Assembly (NCBI RefSeq): GCF_014647655.1
Contig: NZ_BMPP01000008.1
Coordinates: 1 to 64,000, forward strand
Source: Deinococcus malanensis
GTDB taxonomy: Bacteria > Deinococcota > Deinococci > Deinococcales > Deinococcaceae
Direction of reading: 5' to 3'
DNA: 64,000 nt
Position 1 is the first letter of the stretch; each line of letters starts with the position of its first letter. Under the pieces are notes generated by a model. It saw only the letters and a program-made list of their open reading frames with translations, was not told the origin of the DNA and made no database searches. Positions 39,005 through 50,286 of the stretch are shown here, piece after piece. Position numbers and translations under genes: made by a program.

Positions 39005-41263
39005 ATGTTCCCCTCTGGCAGTCCCGAGTCCCTGGAGTCGTCTGACGTCCTGTTCCGGCAGCGCGGCGAAATGGCCGTGCTGATGCGCGACTTTAACTGG
39101 GCGTCCACGACCCTGGGACCGCCCGGGTCGTGGTCAGGGCCGCTGCGCACCTTCGTGCAACTGATCCTCTCGTCCACTCAGCCGATGTACCTGGGGTGGA
39201 CGCACGATCTGATCGCGCTGTACAACGATGCCTACCGGCCCATCCTGGGGCAGGACAAGCACCCCTGGGCGCTGGGTGCACGGACCGCCGATATCTTCGG
39301 ACAGGATGGGTATCCAGGGCTCAAGCCTGTCTTCGACGCCGCTCTTGAACGGGGCGAGAGCGCCGCATACGTGGATCTGCTGGTGCCCCTGGTGCGCCAT
39401 GGGTACATGGAGGAGTGTTACTTCGACGTCAGTTGGACCCCCCTGTACGTGGATCAGGAGGTCGGGGGTGTGCTTTCGCTGGTCAATGAGACGACAGACC
39501 GGGTGCTTGCGGCGCGGCGGACAAAAACCCATGCAGCGCTGACTGCGCGCCTGCTGGAGACCGCCGGGTCCGGGGACACCGTCCGGCAAACCCTGAGCGT
39601 TGCCGATGACAACCCCCATGACCTGCCGTTCGTGCTGCTGTACCTGCCGCAAGCTGACGGCACCCTGTCGTTGTCCGGCCATGCCAGGCTGGAACAGGAT
39701 CAGGCAGAAGCCTGGCGCCTGCTGCCCGAACACTGGACGGCTGGGCTCGCGCAGCAGGAACTCACCCTGCAGGTCATGGCTACGACCCCTCTGGCTGCCG
39801 GACCCTGGCCCGAGCCGGTCGAGCAGGTGGCGTTGCTGCCCCTGAGACAGACGGACACCGGCACATTGCTGGGGCTGCTGATCACCGGAATCAACCCCCG
39901 CAAACGGCTTGACGAGGACTACCGCGACTTTCTGCGGCTGTTGGCCGCGCAGGTGGCTTCCAGCCTTCAGTCAGCCAGGCTTGCCCGCGAACTGCAACAG
40001 CGCAACGCGGAACTTGCTGCCCGCAACCGTGCGCTGGCCGCTTTCGACGAATGGACCCGTGACCTCACTGCCACAGGAGAACCCTACGACCTGATCGGGC
40101 AGGCCCAATCCCTGTTGAAATCCCTGATTCCCCTGGGCACAGCGGTGTATTACGAACGCAGTGGAGAGCGCTGGTACGTCCGGCAGATGTTGGGCGAGTA
40201 CGGTGACGAACAGCTCAGGCAGGCCCACGATGCCGGTCTGGCACACGAGCAGACCTCAAACCTGCGCATTCCCTTCGAGACAGGGCAGCCGTACTACCAG
40301 CATCTGTATAACCGGGCGACCGATCACCTCCCGGATCACACCGCCCATGTAACAGCCACCGCTATGTTGCCACTCAGGTCGCCACACGGTGTGCGCGGGA
40401 TTTTTGGGCTGGCACTGTTCGGGCGCGAGGGCTGGACCGAGGTGGAGCGCACCGTGATCGAGACGGTTGCGCGCAGTCTGGAACTGGCCGTGGACCGCGC
40501 CGACAAGATCACGGAACTGGCCCAGGAACGCGCTGTGCTCGCGGCGCGCACGGCCGCGCTGGCCGACGCCAATGAGGAACTTGAGGCCTTTGCCTACAGC
40601 GTGTCGCATGACCTGCGTACCCCGGTGCGGCATATCACCGGCTTCAATGACCTGCTGCGCAAATCATTTGGTGAGGCCCTGGACCCCAAGGCGGCGCGCT
40701 ACCTCAACGTGGTGGGCGAGGCGGCCGGGCGGATGAATGTCCTGATCGACGCGATGCTGGACCTCTCGCGGACCTCAAGACTGCCCATTCAGTATGAAGC
40801 CGTGGATCTGGAAGTCCTGGTCCAGTCCGTGCGCAACGAGCTTGAGCCGGACATTGCCGGGCGTAGTGTGGAGTGGGAGGTGCATCCCCTTCCGGTGGTG
40901 GCCGGCGACTGGGACACCTTGCGGCAGGTGCTGGTCAATCTGCTGTCCAATGCCCTGAAATACACCCGTCCCCGTGAGGTGGCAAGCATCCGGATCTGGG
41001 CCGAGAAGCACGACGGGGCCACGGCGGTGCTGGTGGCCGACAACGGCGTGGGCTTCGATCCGAAATACCAGGAGAAGCTGTTTGGGGTGTTCCAGCGCCT
41101 GCATCACCAGCACGAGTTTGAAGGGACAGGGGTGGGGCTGGCCAATGTCCGGCGCATCATCACGCGGCACGGAGGCCGGGTGTGGGCCAGCAGCCAGCCG
41201 GGGCGGGGCGCGACCTTTGGGTTTACCCTTCCACAGCCAGACGCAGATCCCGCCTCTGTCTGA
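39005..41263 (+). CDS. PAS/GAF sensor histidine kinase
   Basis: A 752-residue soluble sensor kinase. It has an N-terminal PAS-like domain ([37 protein letters not shown]), one or two GAF-like domains (residues of about 190-310 and 350-500; [18 protein letters not shown]), a coiled-coil linker, a HisKA box with the phospho-acceptor His535 in [18 protein letters not shown], and a C-terminal HATPase ([49 protein letters not shown]). The HisKA-PAS style recalls phytochrome-like and light- or redox-sensing kinases, but no chromophore Cys is evident. No response regulator is adjacent. Confidence 0.93.
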   Translation: MFPSGSPESLESSDVLFRQRGEMAVLMRDFNWASTTLGPPGSWSGPLRTFVQLILSSTQPMYLGWTHDLIALYNDAYRPILGQDKHPWALGARTADIFGQDGYPGLKPVFDAALERGESAAYVDLLVPLVRHGYMEECYFDVSWTPLYVDQEVGGVLSLVNETTDRVLAARRTKTHAALTARLLETAGSGDTVRQTLSVADDNPHDLPFVLLYLPQADGTLSLSGHARLEQDQAEAWRLLPEHWTAGLAQQELTLQVMATTPLAAGPWPEPVEQVALLPLRQTDTGTLLGLLITGINPRKRLDEDYRDFLRLLAAQVASSLQSARLARELQQRNAELAARNRALAAFDEWTRDLTATGEPYDLIGQAQSLLKSLIPLGTAVYYERSGERWYVRQMLGEYGDEQLRQAHDAGLAHEQTSNLRIPFETGQPYYQHLYNRATDHLPDHTAHVTATAMLPLRSPHGVRGIFGLALFGREGWTEVERTVIETVARSLELAVDRADKITELAQERAVLAARTAALADANEELEAFAYSVSHDLRTPVRHITGFNDLLRKSFGEALDPKAARYLNVVGEAAGRMNVLIDAMLDLSRTSRLPIQYEAVDLEVLVQSVRNELEPDIAGRSVEWEVHPLPVVAGDWDTLRQVLVNLLSNALKYTRPREVASIRIWAEKHDGATAVLVADNGVGFDPKYQEKLFGVFQRLHHQHEFEGTGVGLANVRRIITRHGGRVWASSQPGRGATFGFTLPQPDADPASV

Positions 41264-41419
41264 GGTCAGCTCAAGGCCTGACACGCGGAGACGTCCCACA
41301 GGCCCGTGAGACACGCAAAGCTGCGGACGGTCCCATCAGAAGCATCGGGTGCACTGACTGGCGGGCCTTTTCACAAGATGTCGTGGAGGGCTCTGTCACT
41401 CCCGTCGCCAGGGCCACAC

Positions 41420-41432
41420 TAGAGTAGGGCCA
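41420..41432 (+). promoter_or_regulatory. Leaderless -10 of surE
   Basis: TAGAGT (41420-41425) plus seven bases precedes the surE ATG. Confidence 0.6.
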
Positions 41433-42209
41433 ATGACCGGAACGAACAGAAAAAAGGTGCTGGTGGCCAACGACGACGGCGTCTTCTCACCTGGAATCAA
41501 GGCCCTGGGACAGGCCATGGCCCAGATTGCGGATGTGGTGGTGGTGGCCCCAGACGTGGAGCAGTCTGCGGTAGGACACGGCATTACCATCCGCCGCCCG
41601 CTGCGCTTCAAGCACACAGCCTCCGCGGGGTTCGGAGACATTCCGGCCTACCGGGTGGACGGCACCCCCACCGACTGCGTGGTGATGGGTGTGCACCTGC
41701 TGGGCACCCCGGACCTGATTGTCAGCGGCATCAACATTGGCCCCAACCTGGGCGACGACCTGACCCACAGCGGGACCGTCGCGGCGGCCATCGAGGGTCT
41801 GGCGCTGGGTCTGCCCAGTATCGCCTTCAGTCAGCAGTCTGCGCCTTCCGGGGAGTACGATTTCGCGGCCTCGGCCGCCTACGCCGTGCGTCTGGCCCAG
41901 CAGGTGCTGGCCCGGGGCCTGCCCCCGCGCGTGCTGCTCAACGTGAACTTCCCGCATGGCGTGCCCAAAGGCGTGCGGGTCACGCGGGTGGGTGAACACC
42001 GCTGGGAAGACTCCATCGTGACCCGCGAGGACCCCGAGGGCCGCGATTACCACTGGGTTGCCGGCACCAGCCGCGCCCGCGACGCTCACGACGTGGAGAC
42101 CGACTACGGTGCCATCCAGGCCGGATACATCAGCGTGACGCCGGTCCGCCTGGACCTGACGGCCCGCGACCTGATGGACGAGGTGGCAGGATACGTTCCT
42201 GCTTTGTAG
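41433..42209 (+). CDS. surE: 5'/3'-nucleotidase SurE
   Basis: SurE is a metal-dependent nucleoside monophosphatase, 258 residues here. Motifs are VLVANDDGVFSPGIKAL (metal-binding Asp-Asp), VVVVAPDVEQSAVGHGITI, LVSGINIGPNLGDDLTHSGTVAAA, and the C-terminal DYGAIQAGYISVTPV. It was first linked to survival and stationary-phase stress. It stands alone with a leaderless promoter. Confidence 0.96.
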   Translation: MTGTNRKKVLVANDDGVFSPGIKALGQAMAQIADVVVVAPDVEQSAVGHGITIRRPLRFKHTASAGFGDIPAYRVDGTPTDCVVMGVHLLGTPDLIVSGINIGPNLGDDLTHSGTVAAAIEGLALGLPSIAFSQQSAPSGEYDFAASAAYAVRLAQQVLARGLPPRVLLNVNFPHGVPKGVRVTRVGEHRWEDSIVTREDPEGRDYHWVAGTSRARDAHDVETDYGAIQAGYISVTPVRLDLTARDLMDEVAGYVPAL

Positions 42210-42230
42210 GGCAGTTCTCCGAATGACGCC

Positions 42231-42324
42231 ACCCGGAAGACAGCCTCTTGGCGGCTTCGTTCTGCGTCCTGCTCGCTAAAATTTATTCGCTTCGCCCGGT
42301 CAAAAAGATGGCCTCTTTTTGACC
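42231..42324 (-). repeat. Dispersed intergenic repeat, copy 1
   Basis: Read on the minus strand, about 94 bases starting with the hairpin GGTCAAAAAGA/TCTTTTTGACC are clearly similar to 59790-59878 on the plus strand. The best block is GACGCAGAACGAAGCCGCC against GAACGCAGAACGGAGCCGCC. It lies between surE and the M23 peptidase cluster. The hairpin may also end transcription. Confidence 0.7.
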
Positions 42325-42424
42325 AATGCTGTAGGTGGAAGCTGGGCTGACAGCAGCGGGATGGTTCCGGCCAGCCCAGTGGCCCCGGCAGGATGAGCAA
42401 GGGTCTGATCAATTGCGGCGCTAT

Positions 42425-42787
42425 CTATGTACCTGGTTCACGGCGGGCGCTCGATGCTGCTTTCCGGTCCGGAGCCGGTTCGGGCTCAGCCTGCAGGGCT
42501 TGTACTTCAGAACCGGGTCGGCAACTGGCCGCCACTTCAAATGTCCAGCCCCGCGCGCCGGGTGGCAGCTGCATGTCAGGAGGAGGGGCCGACCAGCGGC
42601 TGGCGACCAGGGCCAGGTCCGGCTGGGCGGGGCTGGTGAGCAGCTCTGCACCCAGTAGACCGGGCAGCCCACGCAGCGAGTTCAGAAACGCGTGCAGGTT
42701 GCTCAGGGCGTCCTTGCCCCTGGACTCGACGTACCAGATCTGTGCAGGCGGAATCTGTGCTGGCTGGGACGCCATTGCGCCGGCCAT
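42425..42787 (-). CDS. Small protein, possibly an antibiotic-biosynthesis-monooxygenase-like fold
   Basis: A 120-residue protein. The first 85 residues could form a dimeric alpha/beta barrel (IWYVESRGKDALSNLHAFL; LPGLLGAELLTSPAQPDLAL; then WTFEVAASCRPG). The C-terminal 30 residues are polar and probably disordered. The ATG starts one base after the M23 peptidase stop, so it is probably translated from the same mRNA. The family call is weak. Confidence 0.5.
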   Translation of the reverse strand: MAGAMASQPAQIPPAQIWYVESRGKDALSNLHAFLNSLRGLPGLLGAELLTSPAQPDLALVASRWSAPPPDMQLPPGARGWTFEVAASCRPGSEVQALQAEPEPAPDRKAASSARREPGT

Positions 42788-42788
42788 C

Positions 42789-43658
42789 TCAGTACAGACT
42801 CATGGGGTCGCGAGGGTTCCAGCGCAGATACGTGCCGTAATGCAGGTGGGGACCCGTGCTGCGTCCAGTGTTGCCCACCCGGCCCACCGGCTGGCCACGC
42901 ACCACCAGTTCGCCGGTGCGGACCAGGTTGGCGCTGAGGTGCGCGTAACGGGTGATCCAGCCGTCCGGATGCTCGATCACGACCGTCCAGCCCCAGCCCC
43001 GGTCGAAGTCCGGCCGGGATTCGAGCACCCGCCCTGAACGTGCCGCGCTCACCAGGGTACCCACGGGCGCCACGATGTCGATGCCGTAATGAATCTCCTG
43101 CTCGCCTTCCAGCGTGCGCTCACCATAGCCGCTGCTGACGTTATGGTGACCCTTGACCGGCCACAACCAGGTTCCTCCTGTGGCCCTGCTGACGCGCACG
43201 CTGGCCCGGCGCACGGTCGCGCCTGGCGTGCTGGTGCGCGCGGCGGCCCGCCGGGCCGGAATGGTGAGCTTCGTGCCGGCCCACAGCGCCCGGCCTCCGG
43301 CGTACTTTGGATTGGCGCGCACCAGTTGCGTCACGCTCAGGCCGTATTTGCGGGCAATGACGGTCAGGTTCTGACCTTCCCTGACGATATGGGTGCGCGC
43401 CGCCAGTTTCCGGTTGGGAAGCTTCAGGACGCGGCCCAACTGCACCCGATCGGTGCGACGCAGTGACGGGTTGATGGCCTGGATGCTCGCCATGCTGACG
43501 CCGGCGCGCGCGGCGATGCCACTCAGGGTGTCACCGGGCTTCACGCGGTAGGCAGTGGCTGCGTCGGCCACGCCCGTCAACAGCGAGATACACAGGGCAG
43601 CCGTCAGCAGAAGCCGTCCGGTCGAGCGTAGCGGGCCAAGGAGCAGCGGGGCAGTCAC
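42789..43658 (-). CDS. LysM-containing M23 metallopeptidase
   Basis: A 289-residue secreted peptidoglycan hydrolase. It has a signal peptide (LLLTAALCISLLTGVADA) and two LysM repeats (YRVKPGDTLSGIAARAGVSM; HIVREGQNLTVIARKYGLSV). The C-terminal lysostaphin-like M23 domain carries the zinc ligands in EIHYGIDIVAPVGTL (His, Asp) and GPHLHYGTYLRW (second HxH). It probably cleaves peptide cross-bridges during growth. It starts with GTG; TATGCT lies eight bases before it. Confidence 0.92.
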   Translation of the reverse strand: MTAPLLLGPLRSTGRLLLTAALCISLLTGVADAATAYRVKPGDTLSGIAARAGVSMASIQAINPSLRRTDRVQLGRVLKLPNRKLAARTHIVREGQNLTVIARKYGLSVTQLVRANPKYAGGRALWAGTKLTIPARRAAARTSTPGATVRRASVRVSRATGGTWLWPVKGHHNVSSGYGERTLEGEQEIHYGIDIVAPVGTLVSAARSGRVLESRPDFDRGWGWTVVIEHPDGWITRYAHLSANLVRTGELVVRGQPVGRVGNTGRSTGPHLHYGTYLRWNPRDPMSLY

Positions 43659-43729
43659 GGTCGCCCAGCATAAGTCCCGCTCTGGCCCGGCGGATGAATG
43701 CCTTTTGGCGGACGACGGTGTGGCCGCGC

Positions 43730-43742
43730 TACCCTGCCTGCG
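43730..43742 (+). promoter_or_regulatory. Leaderless -10 of truA
   Basis: TACCCT (43730-43735) plus seven bases precedes the truA ATG at 43743. Confidence 0.55.
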
Positions 43743-44598
<856 letters not shown>

Positions 44599-44609
<11 letters not shown>

Positions 44610-45825
44610 GGCGGACGTTCAGCCGGGTGACCCCGCGCAGCACCGGGTTGGTTTTGAAGGGCGGGGTGGTGTCTGTCACCCGCAGTCCAGGGAAACGGGT
44701 GGCCAGCGCCGAGAAGGTCTCGCGGATTTCCAGCCGGGCCAGACTGGCGCCCAGACAGTAGTGGGCGCCGGCAGCAAAGGCCAGATGCCGCGCGCTGTTG
44801 GGCCGTTCCCAGCGGATACGGTCCGGCTCCGGGAAAACCTGCGGGTCACGGTTGGCGGCCCCCAGCATCAGCTGGGCGTGGCTGCCGGCAGGCAACGGTA
44901 TGTTCTGAAGGGTCAGCGGCTCGGCCAGGGTCCGGCCGTCGTACTGCACCGGCGAAACGATGCGCAGCAGCTCGTCGGCGACGTTGGGGTGGTCAGGCTG
45001 CTCGACCAGGGCGGCCCACGCCTCCGGCTGACGTGAGAGTTCCAGCAGACCACCCGGAATCAGATTGCTGGTGGTCTCGTGACCGGCGGCCAGCAGCAGG
45101 ACCGCGTTGGACAGCAGTTCGTCGCTGCTCAGGCGCTCGCCGCCGTCCTCGGTGGCGGCCAGGGCACTCAACAGCCCCGGGCGGGGAGAGGCCCGCAGCT
45201 CGTCGGCCAGCCCCCGGAAATACTCGCGCATCTCGCTCGCATCGGTCTCGATCCTCGCCATCAGCTCCGCGCTCTGGTCGGCACCGCCCAGCAGGTCCGC
45301 CACACTCTGGGTCCAGCGGATGAAGCGGGCCTCGTCGTCGCCGTGCAGGCCCAGCATGTGCATGATCACGCGCGCAGGCAGCGGCGCGGCCAGGCCGGCA
45401 ACCAGATCAGTCTCGGCCTCGCGGGGCAGGGCCTTAAGAAGCTCTGCCAGCATGGCTCTGACCAGTTCGCGCTGCTCGGCCACCACCCGGGGCGTAAAGG
45501 CCGCCTGCACCAGTCCCCGCAGGCGTGCATGCCCGGCGCCGTCGTGAAACAGCATCATGGGTTTGAGCAGGCGCATGGCCTCGGTATCTCCGGGCGCCTG
45601 GGCAATCATGCTCCCGCTGCGGACCGCCGGGGAGCGCAGCAGGGCACTGTTGGCGGCGTGTCCGCTCATGAAGGTCGCGTTCCATTCCGGAACAGACAAC
45701 ACACCCCCGCTGGAAAGAGCCCGGACCCGCTCATAGCCGGGATATGGGTTGCGCACGGCCTCCGGGTGCCACAGGGCCTGAATGGCCAGAAGTTCCGGAG
45801 CCGGCTGCGGAGCGGGTGTGGTCAT
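44599..45825 (-). CDS. Cytochrome P450
   Basis: A 408-residue soluble bacterial P450 monooxygenase. The I-helix oxygen-binding region is [21 protein letters not shown]. The ExxR is apparently replaced by a variant near [29 protein letters not shown]. The heme-binding loop is [20 protein letters not shown] with the thiolate Cys. The substrate is unknown; no ferredoxin or reductase gene is adjacent. A winged-helix regulator lies divergently across an 11-bp inverted repeat, so expression is probably controlled by a ligand. Confidence 0.93.
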
Positions 45826-45844
45826 GCCCCAGCGTGCCCTGCTG

Positions 45845-45878
45845 TCTACTCGACCATCAAGTCCTCAGGTCGAGTAGA
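45845..45878. promoter_or_regulatory. Operator shared by P450 and winged-helix regulator
   Basis: The perfect 11-bp arms TCTACTCGACC and GGTCGAGTAGA are separated by 12 bases in the 83-base gap between the divergent genes. The right arm covers the expected -35 of the regulator promoter. This is the most convincing operator in the window apart from the RDRM. Confidence 0.75.
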
Positions 45879-45895
45879 GCTCCGGGCCCCCGCGG

Positions 45896-45908
45896 TACGC
45901 TGAGGGCC
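45896..45908 (+). promoter_or_regulatory. Leaderless -10 of the winged-helix regulator
   Basis: TACGCT (45896-45901) plus seven bases precedes ATG 45909. Confidence 0.6.
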
Positions 45909-46559
45909 ATGTCCCGCGTCTGGCTGCATATCCGCGACCCGTTTGCCGCGCAGCTGTGCCTGTCCCCCGAGTACACCCTGGTCCTGCAGCACCTGATGCG
46001 GCGCGAATGGAGCGTGGCGCCGCTTGCCGCTGCCTGCGCGCGACCGGTCAATGCCACACACCGCCGGGTGCGCCGGCTGCTGGCTGCCGGTCTGGTCACC
46101 GAGACACGTCTGGAGCCGAGGCGGGGCCGCGCCATGCGGCATTACCGCGCTGTCTCGGACGCCTTTCTGATTCCATACCATCTGACGGCACTGGGCAGTC
46201 TGGAAGACCTGATCTCCCTGCACGAGGGCACCTTCCAGACCCGTTTCCACCACGCGGTGGTACAGGCCGGTGTCAAGCTGGTACAGCGTGACGAGGACAT
46301 CGCCCTGCGGCTGTACCGCACAGGGGATGAGGTCAGTTTTGATATCACGCCCCGTGCCGAGGCCTTCGATCTGGCAGATCTGCTCCACGACTCCGGGCCG
46401 GCCCTGACCGTGGACTGGGGGCAACTGCAGCTCACCCGGGAGGACGCCAAGGCCCTGCAACGGGAGCTGCATGAGTTGCGTGTCCGCTACGCGTCAAGGC
46501 GCGGGCCGGAACGGTACCTCTACCGTCTCAACCTCGCGCCGGACCTCCCTGAGTCCTGA
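45909..46559 (+). CDS. Winged-helix (ArsR-like) transcriptional regulator
   Basis: A 216-residue protein. The N-terminal 90 residues look like a winged helix-turn-helix: YTLVLQHLMRREWSVAPLAA, then CARPVNATHRRVRRLLAAGL with RGRAMRHYRAVSDAFLIPY as wing. The C-terminal 120 residues may bind a ligand or dimerise. Its position divergent from the P450 gene across a shared palindrome suggests it regulates that gene and itself. Confidence 0.75.
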   Translation: MSRVWLHIRDPFAAQLCLSPEYTLVLQHLMRREWSVAPLAAACARPVNATHRRVRRLLAAGLVTETRLEPRRGRAMRHYRAVSDAFLIPYHLTALGSLEDLISLHEGTFQTRFHHAVVQAGVKLVQRDEDIALRLYRTGDEVSFDITPRAEAFDLADLLHDSGPALTVDWGQLQLTREDAKALQRELHELRVRYASRRGPERYLYRLNLAPDLPES

Positions 46560-46561
46560 AG

Positions 46562-47455
46562 TCAGCCCCGGCGGGTCACGCCGTCGGTGGTCAGCAGGGC
46601 GCCGTACAGCTCTGGGCGGCGGTCGCGGAAAAAGCCCATGCCAGCGCGGAATTTCTTTGCCCCTGTCAGGTTGAGGTCCTGCACCAGCGCGCCTTCTTCC
46701 TGCTCGCCGAGTTCGGCCACGATCTCGCCGGTGTAGTCACTGACGAAGGTGTGGCCGTAATAGGTCTGCTCCAGGTCACCGACCCGCTCGGTGCCGATCC
46801 GGTTGGCGGCACCTACGTACGTGGAGTTGCTGACCGCGTGGCCCACCATGGCCCGCTGCCACATGTGGTGGCTGTTGGGGGTCTCGACCTCGGCCGGTTC
46901 ACTGCCGATGGCAGTGGGATAGAGCAGGAAGTCCGCGCCCTGCAGCATCATCACCCGCGCGGTTTCCGGGTACCACTGGTCCCAGCAGATTCCCACGCCT
47001 ACCCGGCCGTAGCGAGTCGGCCAGATCTTGAAGCCGGTGTCACCGGGATTGAAGTAGTACTTCTCCTCGTAACCGGGGCCGTCAGGAATGTGGGTCTTGC
47101 GGTAGTTGCCCAGCAGTGAACCGTCCGCGTCGATGCAGACCAGCGAGTTGTAGTGCGCCTGCCCGGCGGCCTCGAAGTACGAGAGTGGCAGCACCACACC
47201 GAGTTCCTGCGCCAGATTCTGAAAGCGGCCGATAAACGGGTGGTCCTCGATAGGATGGGCCAGCCCGAAGTAGTCCTCGCGCTCCACCTGACAGAAGTAC
47301 AGGTTCTCGAACAGCTCCGGAAGCAGCACCACCTGCGCACCCTGCTTCGCAGCGTCGCGGACGTGCGCCTCGGCGCGGGCCACGTTGTCTTCGAGCTGAT
47401 CGGTCACGTGCATCTGCACGGCGGCCAGCTTCACGGTGTCAGGAGTACGGCTCAT
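46562..47455 (-). CDS. aguB: N-carbamoylputrescine amidase
   Basis: A nitrilase-superfamily enzyme that hydrolyses N-carbamoylputrescine to putrescine, 297 residues. The catalytic triad is Glu in VVLLPELFENLYFCQ, Lys in GNYRKTHIPDGPGYEEKYYF, and Cys in VGVGICWDQWYPETARVM. The HIPDGPGY-EKYYFNPGDTGF pattern is typical of the agmatine-pathway amidase. Its partner, agmatine deiminase, is at 56541-57596. TACCCT plus seven bases precedes the ATG. Confidence 0.95.
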   Translation of the reverse strand: MSRTPDTVKLAAVQMHVTDQLEDNVARAEAHVRDAAKQGAQVVLLPELFENLYFCQVEREDYFGLAHPIEDHPFIGRFQNLAQELGVVLPLSYFEAAGQAHYNSLVCIDADGSLLGNYRKTHIPDGPGYEEKYYFNPGDTGFKIWPTRYGRVGVGICWDQWYPETARVMMLQGADFLLYPTAIGSEPAEVETPNSHHMWQRAMVGHAVSNSTYVGAANRIGTERVGDLEQTYYGHTFVSDYTGEIVAELGEQEEGALVQDLNLTGAKKFRAGMGFFRDRRPELYGALLTTDGVTRRG

Positions 47456-47462
47456 GACGAAA

Positions 47463-47468
47463 AGGGTA
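47463..47468 (-). promoter_or_regulatory. Leaderless -10 of aguB
   Basis: TACCCT on the minus strand is followed by TTTCGTC (seven bases) and then the aguB ATG. Confidence 0.6.
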
Positions 47469-47559
47469 CCGGACCCGGCCCCCGTGAATGCTGGGCCGGG
47501 TCGCCATGTGGGGTTTACCTTCCCGTCAGGCCTCAGATCCGCCGTGCTAGGGTCGCCGG

Positions 47560-48189
47560 ATGACCGCGACCGATCTGTTTTTCGATTTCGTGTGCCCGTA
47601 TGCGTGGCGGGGAATGGAACTGGCCCATGTGCTGCGCGCCGAAGGGGAAACCTTCCGGCTGCGGCACTTCTCCCTGGTGCAGGGCAACCACCCTGACAAC
47701 GCCGGCCAGCCGGAGCCGCGCTGGTGGCTGACTGACCAGCCGGCAGGGGAGGGCACCGTTTCCCAGCGCAGCAGCCTCGCGGCATTTCTGGCCGCGCGTG
47801 CGGCGGCCTGCCAGGGAGACGAGGCCGCCTGGGCGTTCTCTCTGGCGCTGCTGCGCATTCGCCATGAGGACGGGCAGCCCCTGGAGGAGGAGGCCCTGAC
47901 CCAGGCCGCCCGGACAGCGGGCCTGGACACGGACCGCTGGGCCGCCGACCGTGCTGACGATGCTGGCCTGCGCGAGGGCCTGCGATCGGACCTGAGCGAA
48001 GCCCACCGTCTGGGTGTATTCGGCACACCCACGTTTGTCCTGCCGGACGGTCACGCAGCCTACTACCGGTTTGACCACCTGACCCGCGACCCGCTGGTGG
48101 CACGCGAGCGCTGGCAGCTGTACCGGCATGTCCTGCATTCGGAAGCAGGCATCGGCACGATTAAACGCACCCGCAGGGTGGCGTCCTAG
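47560..48189 (+). CDS. DsbA-like (thioredoxin-fold) protein with incomplete active site
   Basis: A 209-residue cytoplasmic protein of the DsbA/HCCA-isomerase group. The start LFFDFVCPYAWRGMELAHVL is the expected thioredoxin-fold motif, but the site is CPYA rather than CxxC, so the resolving Cys is absent. The conserved cis-Pro loop is VFGTPTFVLPDG. It could be a glutathione-dependent isomerase or a reductase using a monothiol. TAGGGT lies six bases before the ATG. A strong terminator follows. Confidence 0.8.
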   Translation: MTATDLFFDFVCPYAWRGMELAHVLRAEGETFRLRHFSLVQGNHPDNAGQPEPRWWLTDQPAGEGTVSQRSSLAAFLAARAAACQGDEAAWAFSLALLRIRHEDGQPLEEEALTQAARTAGLDTDRWAADRADDAGLREGLRSDLSEAHRLGVFGTPTFVLPDGHAAYYRFDHLTRDPLVARERWQLYRHVLHSEAGIGTIKRTRRVAS

Positions 48190-48208
48190 GCAGAGCCGCT
48201 GCGAAAGC

Positions 48209-48247
48209 AGAGCACCCCTGACCAGACCGGTCAGAGGTGCTCTTTTT
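48209..48247 (+). terminator. Rho-independent terminator
   Basis: The long stem AGAGCACC..CTGACC / GGTCAG..GGTGCTCT is followed by TTTTT. It lies between the DsbA-like gene and the convergent acyl-CoA dehydrogenase gene. Confidence 0.92.
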
Positions 48248-48260
48248 ATCGGGACCCGCT

Positions 48261-50096
<1,836 letters not shown>

Positions 50097-50153
50097 CGGT
50101 CCATCCTCCTTGGGTGGGTTCCGCCTACAACAGGAGGAGACCCGGGTCTGTTA

Positions 50154-50169
50154 ATTATACCGAGTATAA
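50154..50169 (-). promoter_or_regulatory. Promoter and operator of the acyl-CoA dehydrogenase gene
   Basis: On the minus strand a consensus -10, TATAAT (50159-50154), overlaps the palindrome TTATAC-CGA-GTATAA (50155-50169). There is no good -35. A repressor of fatty-acid degradation binding here would block initiation; its identity is unknown. Confidence 0.65.
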
Positions 50170-50248
50170 AACTTGGGTGGATGAAAGTCACGCTCCGGTT
50201 TTCCTGAACATCTCCGGAGCCCGGACGTTCCCTGTTGCCTGCGCAACC

Positions 50249-50262
50249 CCCTGAACACAGGG
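50249..50262. promoter_or_regulatory. Palindrome at the crp-like promoter
   Basis: CCCTG-AACA-CAGGG lies just upstream of TATGGT (50271-50276), the probable -10 of the Crp/Fnr gene. A second palindrome, GTTGC-CTGC-GCAAC, is at 50234-50247. Either could be an autoregulatory site. Confidence 0.4.
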
Positions 50263-50286
50263 TTTTCAGGTATGGTGTACAGGATC

